NCBI GenBank assembly: GCA_902509555.1
Contig: CABWYS010000005.1
Span: 1 to 63,324, forward strand
Reading direction: 5' to 3'
Length of the DNA stretch: 63,324 nt
From: an uncultured SAR86 cluster bacterium
GTDB taxonomy: Bacteria > Pseudomonadota > Gammaproteobacteria > Magnimaribacterales > D2472
Shown: positions 59,699 to 63,324 of the stretch, in pieces
Layout: the number at the start of each line of letters is the position of its first letter
Numbering within the stretch: position 1 is the stretch's first letter
The notes under the pieces: model-generated
Database searches by the model: none
Told to the model about the DNA's origin: nothing
What the model saw: the letters and a program-made list of their open reading frames with translations, nothing else
Made by a program: the position numbers and the translations under genes

Positions 59699-60373
59699 TT
59701 GAATATTTTTAACTTTCCTGATACTTGGCTAGAGCCTCTTGGTAAGGGGTTTTGTATAGATTTTTTAGATGAAATGGAGTCAAAATTCTTAAAATTAAAC
59801 ACTAAAGATATAGCTATATTTCCTCCAATTTCATCTATATTTCGGGCTCTAGAATTGGTTCATTTCAATGAAGTTAAAGTATTAATTTTAGGGCAAGATC
59901 CATACCATGGTTTCGGACAAGCAAACGGCCTGTCTTTCTCAGTCAATAAAGAAATTATGATTCCACCATCCCTAAAAAATATTTTTCTTGAACTAGAAAA
60001 TGATTTAAATATTCCTATTTCTCAACACGGCGATTTGATCTCTTGGACTCAACAAAAAATCTTACTATTAAATTCTGTTCTAACTGTGGAGCATGGAAAA
60101 CCAAACTCACATCGGAAATTAGGCTGGGATAAATTAACGAATAAAATCATTTCTCGGTTAAGTCAAAGAGGAAATATGATTTTTGTTTTATGGGGCAACA
60201 GTGCTCAAAAAAAATTACATTTAATTGATGATAAGGAAAATAAAATTTTATCCGCTCCTCACCCATCTCCTCTTTCTGCTTATAGAGGATTTTTTGGATG
60301 CAAGCATTTTTCAGAAATTAATAAAATCTTAATAGAGAATGGCTCTAGTGAAATTGATTGGAAGCTTAATTAA
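59699..60373 (+). CDS. ung: Uracil-DNA glycosylase
   Basis: Ung removes uracil from DNA and starts base-excision repair. The 224 residues carry the water-activating Asp67 in GQDPYHGFGQANGLSFSV, the uracil-binding WGNSAQKK stretch and His188 in APHPSPLSAYRGFFGC. The start is a TTG at 59699, with an AGAG stretch about 10 bases upstream; no in-frame ATG upstream is available. The 3' end overlaps the convergent ygfZ by 8 bases. The AlkB-like gene at 45986 and ung are the DNA-repair genes of the window. Confidence 0.97.
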   Translation: MNIFNFPDTWLEPLGKGFCIDFLDEMESKFLKLNTKDIAIFPPISSIFRALELVHFNEVKVLILGQDPYHGFGQANGLSFSVNKEIMIPPSLKNIFLELENDLNIPISQHGDLISWTQQKILLLNSVLTVEHGKPNSHRKLGWDKLTNKIISRLSQRGNMIFVLWGNSAQKKLHLIDDKENKILSAPHPSPLSAYRGFFGCKHFSEINKILIENGSSEIDWKLN

Positions 60374-61139
60374 TTTTATTAGAAAAACTATCTATTTTTC
60401 CAAAGCAAGATGAGAAAATTGTTTCCTGGATTTTGTAGCTCTTCCCAATAATTATAAATTCAGAAATCTCTTTTTGATTTGAGTGAACAATTAACCTTGT
60501 TTCTTTTTTTAATTTTCCTAGATACTCCATTCTTGCAATTATTTCTTGCCCTCTAAAGCAACCCTTAGTAAAACTAACTCTAGTATTATGCTGCCCTAAT
60601 TCGTGAGGTCTGTATTTGCCTGTTTCCTCAAGTTCAATTTGATGATCGCCCATAATTTTTCTATTGATAGCCCAGTTCTCTTTGCTGAGAATATCTAAAT
60701 TATCTTGAGATTCATTATTTTTATCAATTGATAGAGATAAATATGCAATATCTGAGCTTAAAACTAGATGTTCATTTGGAAGCATTACTTGACCGTTTTT
60801 TCTTGTAAAACCTATCACTTTGGAGCTTAGGAGCTCAGCCGAGACTTTATAAAAAGGTAAAAATTTAGTTATTTCGTTTAAAAAAACATCTTTAAGGCCA
60901 TTTTCAATGATAATTAACCACTTGTTTTGATCAAAAATAACCTCAAAGTTGCATAAAATAAAACCTTTTTCGTTGCACAAAGAAGAGATTTGACCTAATT
61001 GTTCATTGATCAGAGTGCAATCTGACGTTACCAGTCCTTGTAAAAGACTCAAGACAGAGTCAAAATCACCATTTAAATGAATTGCTGTTCTATCCTCAAG
61101 ATTTACAGCTCCATATTTTATAAATTCAGAATTTAACAA
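60366..61139 (-). CDS. ygfZ: tRNA-modifying/iron-sulfur assembly protein YgfZ
   Basis: YgfZ is a folate-binding protein of the GcvT-like fold needed for iron-sulfur-dependent tRNA thiolation. The 257 residues (E. coli 326) contain the signature KGCFRGQEIIARMEYLGK with its conserved cysteine. The N-terminal AVNLEDRTAIHLNGDFDSVL and the IGFTRKNGQ segment fit the family. It is shorter than the E. coli protein, mostly in the C-terminal part. It is divergent from sdhE, as in E. coli, where ygfZ and ygfY (sdhE) are neighbours. Confidence 0.9.
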   Translation of the reverse strand: MLNSEFIKYGAVNLEDRTAIHLNGDFDSVLSLLQGLVTSDCTLINEQLGQISSLCNEKGFILCNFEVIFDQNKWLIIIENGLKDVFLNEITKFLPFYKVSAELLSSKVIGFTRKNGQVMLPNEHLVLSSDIAYLSLSIDKNNESQDNLDILSKENWAINRKIMGDHQIELEETGKYRPHELGQHNTRVSFTKGCFRGQEIIARMEYLGKLKKETRLIVHSNQKEISEFIIIGKSYKIQETIFSSCFGKIDSFSNKIN

Positions 61140-61186
61140 TTTATTTAATTAACAATTTCAATAAAGATACTATATTAGATTAATAA

Positions 61187-61435
61187 ATGAATACAGACAT
61201 TAATAAAACAAAATGGAAGTGCAGAAGAGGTCTGAGAGAGCTAGATTTGCTGTTTGCAAGGTACAGTGAAGATAATCTGGATTCTCTTTCCCAAGAAGAT
61301 TTTGAGATGTTTAATAGTATTTTGGATCTAGAAGATCAGCCTTTATATGATTTTATATTTAAGAATGAATCTTTAAATAGCCCAGAGAAAGAAAACTTCA
61401 TTTTAAATAACATAAAAAACTTCACAGATAAGTGA
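61187..61435 (+). CDS. sdhE: Succinate dehydrogenase assembly factor SdhE
   Basis: SdhE is a small helical protein that helps attach FAD covalently to SdhA. The 82 residues contain the family motif RGxxE (Arg14, Gly15, Glu18 in RRGLRELD) and the SQEDFEMFNSILDLEDQPLYDFIF helix region. It serves the sdhAB genes at the other end of the window. The neighbour ygfZ is divergent and rpoE follows after 42 bases, close to the arrangement in other gammaproteobacteria. Confidence 0.93.
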   Translation: MNTDINKTKWKCRRGLRELDLLFARYSEDNLDSLSQEDFEMFNSILDLEDQPLYDFIFKNESLNSPEKENFILNNIKNFTDK

Positions 61436-61477
61436 AACTATTTCATTTCATCTTTGTCCAAATGATCGAGGAAACAT

Positions 61478-62047
61478 ATGGGGATTAGTAAAGGGGATGA
61501 AGTGTTTGTAAATGAAATTAAAGCTGGAAACGTGATGGCATTTGAAGCCATGGTTCTAAAGTATCAACCAAAACTCATGTCTTCTTTGATTGGATATACA
61601 AAATCTCGAGATCAAGCAGAGGAGTTATGCCAAAAAACATTTATTAGAGTTTGGCAAAAAATTGACTCTTTCAGGGGAGATAGTGCGCTTTTTACATGGA
61701 TTTACAGGATAGGAATAAACCTGGCAAAAAATGATTTTGCTAGTAGTTTTTCTAAAGGTTCCAAGATTACTGATTACTTAGATCAAAATGAACACGATGT
61801 TCCTCAGTATCTTTCACCAGAAACCGAACTTATAGCACTGGAGTCTGAAAAGAAGATTATGGAATTCATTCAAACCCTTGATACTGAAACTAAGACGGCT
61901 TTTACGCTTAGAGAGATTGATGGAAGAACCTATGATGAGATAGCTAAAATACTTAAATGCCCAATTGGCACTGTTAGATCAAGAATATTTAGAGCTAGAC
62001 AACTTATATTAGAATTTATGAATCAGGAGAATATTTTAAATGGATAA
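61478..62047 (+). CDS. rpoE: RNA polymerase sigma factor RpoE (ECF, sigma-E/AlgU)
   Basis: This extracytoplasmic-function sigma factor controls the envelope stress response. The 189 residues have region 2 (AFEAMVLKYQPKLMSSLIGY, then QAEELCQKTFIRVWQKI and ALFTWIYRIGINLAKND) and region 4 (FTLREIDGRTYDEIAKIL and GTVRSRIFRARQLI). The start ATG at 61478 is preceded by GAGGAAA. The following anti-sigma gene overlaps it by 8 bases, so they are translationally coupled, and a DegP protease gene follows. Confidence 0.96.
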   Translation: MGISKGDEVFVNEIKAGNVMAFEAMVLKYQPKLMSSLIGYTKSRDQAEELCQKTFIRVWQKIDSFRGDSALFTWIYRIGINLAKNDFASSFSKGSKITDYLDQNEHDVPQYLSPETELIALESEKKIMEFIQTLDTETKTAFTLREIDGRTYDEIAKILKCPIGTVRSRIFRARQLILEFMNQENILNG

Positions 62048-62732
62048 AGACTTAGAAAAACTATCTGCCCTATATGATGGCGAGCTTTCGTCTAAAGAAA
62101 TTCAAGAGAGTCTTGCTAAGATGAATGCAGATGAAGGTTTGAAAAACACTTTCAAAAAGTTTGGGCTTATCTCAGACATAGTGCAAAGACATTCGGAACA
62201 AAAAGCTCCAAAAGTTTCATTTTTAAAAGATTACCTCAGCAAGATTAATCCTGTGATGAGTAATTTGGTAACGGCAGCAGCAACTGTCCTTATCACATTA
62301 ATAATTTTGTATCAGTTTGATGAAGATCGCTTTCAGGTGGATAGAGGAAGTTCTTTGCAGCTTTCATCCGCACTTTCAAGCGATCAGGCAAAAAATCAAT
62401 TGCTAAATGCAGATCAAAATATCATGGAGCACATGATTCATATTATGCAATCTAACCAGTCTCATAATTCCCAGCAGGTTTCTAAAAACTGGATCCCAGT
62501 AGGCTTTTCAGCCAATCCAAATAACCCCAATCAATATTCAAATGGAAGAAATAATTTATTTTTCCATCTTGAAAATAAACAACTTGGTATTAAAAAGGTA
62601 AAATACTTTAAAGCAAATAATAATTGGATTTATTTAATTCCATTGCAAGATGGAAGACTGTTAACTGCTTATGGGGATGTTCCTCCGTCTGTGGCTGATC
62701 CTATGATCCAATCAATTTATGAAAGGAAATAA
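62040..62732 (+). CDS. rseA: Composite anti-sigma-E factor (RseA-like N-terminus, RseB-like C-terminus)
   Basis: The 230-residue protein starts with an RseA/MucA-type cytoplasmic sigma-binding domain (KLSALYDGELSSKEI, then LKNTFKKFGLISDIVQRH). One membrane segment follows at about 72-92 (SNLVTAAATVLITLIILY), and then a periplasmic part of about 135 residues. Its last 80 residues begin NWIPVGF and end GDVPPSVADPMIQSIYERK, the same pattern as the end of RseB, whose C-terminal domain begins WLPQGF and ends GELPPQTAKRIAENI in E. coli. A glutamine/asparagine-rich stretch separates the two. No separate rseB lies between it and degP, so the sensing domain may be fused here. RseA is confident; the RseB part is inference. 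Confidence 0.8.
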   Translation: MDKDLEKLSALYDGELSSKEIQESLAKMNADEGLKNTFKKFGLISDIVQRHSEQKAPKVSFLKDYLSKINPVMSNLVTAAATVLITLIILYQFDEDRFQVDRGSSLQLSSALSSDQAKNQLLNADQNIMEHMIHIMQSNQSHNSQQVSKNWIPVGFSANPNNPNQYSNGRNNLFFHLENKQLGIKKVKYFKANNNWIYLIPLQDGRLLTAYGDVPPSVADPMIQSIYERK

Positions 62733-62733
62733 A

Positions 62734-63324
62734 ATGAATCTTTTTAAAAATAAGATCGCTCTTATACTTGTTCTAGGTTTTGCATCTTCTATTAATGCAG
62801 CATTGCCTTCCAACATTTCAGAACTAGTGGAAAATTCTGCCCCTGCTGTTGTAAATATCACTTCTCGTAAAGAAGTGAAAATGCAGAACTCAATGAGAGG
62901 GTTTGATGAATTTGAGAGATTTTTTGGTATTCCGCGGGGCAGAGGCTTCCCTCAACCTCAACAGCCTGAAACGAGAGAGGCTGTAGCATATGGTTCTGGC
63001 TTCATTTTTAAAGATGGCTATTTATTGACAAACTTCCATGTTGTTGATGAGGCTGAAGAAATTACAGTTTCTTTAAATGATAGAAGGGAGTTTTCTGCTG
63101 AGGTGGTTGGAATTGACCCTCTATCAGATCTAGCTGTTTTAAAGATTAAGGGTAAAAATTTACCGAAAGTTTCTATTGGTGATAGTGAGAACCTCAAGGT
63201 TGGAGATTGGGTTGTTGCAATTGGCTCTCCTTTTTCCTTTGATTTTTCTGTCACCGCAGGGATTGTTAGTGCAAAAGGAAGAAGTATTCAAAATCAAAAT
63301 ATTGGAAATTATGTCCCATTTATT
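62734..63324 (+). CDS. degP: DegP/MucD-type periplasmic serine protease (3' partial)
   Basis: The gene starts at the ATG at 62734, one base after the anti-sigma stop, and runs off the window after 197 codons. The N-terminus MNLFKNKIALILVLGFASS is a signal peptide with cleavage probably after INA. The trypsin-like domain is visible from ISELVENSAPAVVNI, with the catalytic histidine in LLTNFHVVDEAEE and aspartate in DPLSDLAVLKI. The GNSGG serine motif and the PDZ domains would lie beyond the edge. A RGRGFPQPQQPE loop resembles the DegP Q-linker/LA loop. It belongs to the rpoE regulon gene set. Confidence 0.95.
   Translation, partial: MNLFKNKIALILVLGFASSINAALPSNISELVENSAPAVVNITSRKEVKMQNSMRGFDEFERFFGIPRGRGFPQPQQPETREAVAYGSGFIFKDGYLLTNFHVVDEAEEITVSLNDRREFSAEVVGIDPLSDLAVLKIKGKNLPKVSIGDSENLKVGDWVVAIGSPFSFDFSVTAGIVSAKGRSIQNQNIGNYVPFI

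Noticed and set aside
61436-61477. GAAACT, 17 bases, then TCCAA ahead of rpoE as a sigma-E autoregulated promoter
   Set aside because: It matches the GAACTT/TCTGA pattern only loosely and the spacing is not decisive; left out of the features.

Overview
The window reads as core chromosome of a streamlined, AT-rich marine gammaproteobacterium. The gene orders are of the Pseudomonas type (sdhAB-sucAB-lpd-sucCD, xerD-dsbC-hom-thrC, nrdAB with a double ATP-cone NrdA, rpoE-anti-sigma-mucD/degP). Gaps are very short, stop and start codons often overlap, and coding sequence is A/T-rich throughout. A SAR86-like lineage is my best guess; this is inference from gene order and composition, not a database result. 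I saw no tRNA, rRNA, insertion sequence, prophage or CRISPR array.

Layout. 1-9822: the end of sdhA, then sdhB, sucA, sucB, lpd, sucC and sucD, giving succinate dehydrogenase, the 2-oxoglutarate dehydrogenase complex and succinyl-CoA synthetase in one tight TCA operon. 9803-13085: a MATE exporter (minus), a hexapeptide acyltransferase and PdxB. 13062-18720 (minus): two acyl-CoA synthetases, an LLM-class oxidoreductase and SelO, apparently one operon. 18815-28852: queuosine-precursor transporter, MsrB, then MurJ-RibF-IleS-LspA-IspH, then AmpD-AmpG-VanZ-like. 28932-31633: GroES-GroEL with a strong terminator, and a PuuD-like membrane protein. 31663-33487 (minus): CorB- and YpjD-like membrane proteins. 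33588-36337: the rpsP-rimM-trmD-rplS operon, in which S16 and L19 both carry long acidic repeat extensions. 36341-44523: XerD, DsbC, Hom, ThrC, a GNAT, RF2 (with its programmed frameshift), LysRS and a PrsW-family protein. 44529-50975: malate dehydrogenase with an unusual active-site loop, an AlkB-like dioxygenase, a ferredoxin-reductase-like flavoprotein, an SDR, a GST, a small membrane protein and an MFS transporter. 51056-55209 (minus): NrdB and NrdA, preceded by two NrdR boxes flanked by two perfect DnaA boxes. 55463-59393: GlpK, SerA and an old-yellow-enzyme homologue. 59394-59698: an AT-rich gap with an inverted pair of perfect DnaA boxes. 59699-63324: Ung, YgfZ, SdhE, sigma-E, a composite anti-sigma factor and the start of a DegP/MucD protease.

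How the genes work together: SdhE near the right end is the flavinylation factor for the SdhA at the left end. AmpD and AmpG form a peptidoglycan-recycling pair, and MurJ and LspA serve the envelope. DsbC, sigma-E, its anti-sigma and DegP form the envelope quality-control set. The most unusual features are an L19 with an FtsY-like N-terminal extension, an anti-sigma factor that looks like RseA joined to the C-terminal part of RseB with no separate rseB gene, the DnaA-box hairpin ahead of ung, and the LLM/acyl-CoA synthetase operon of unknown substrate.
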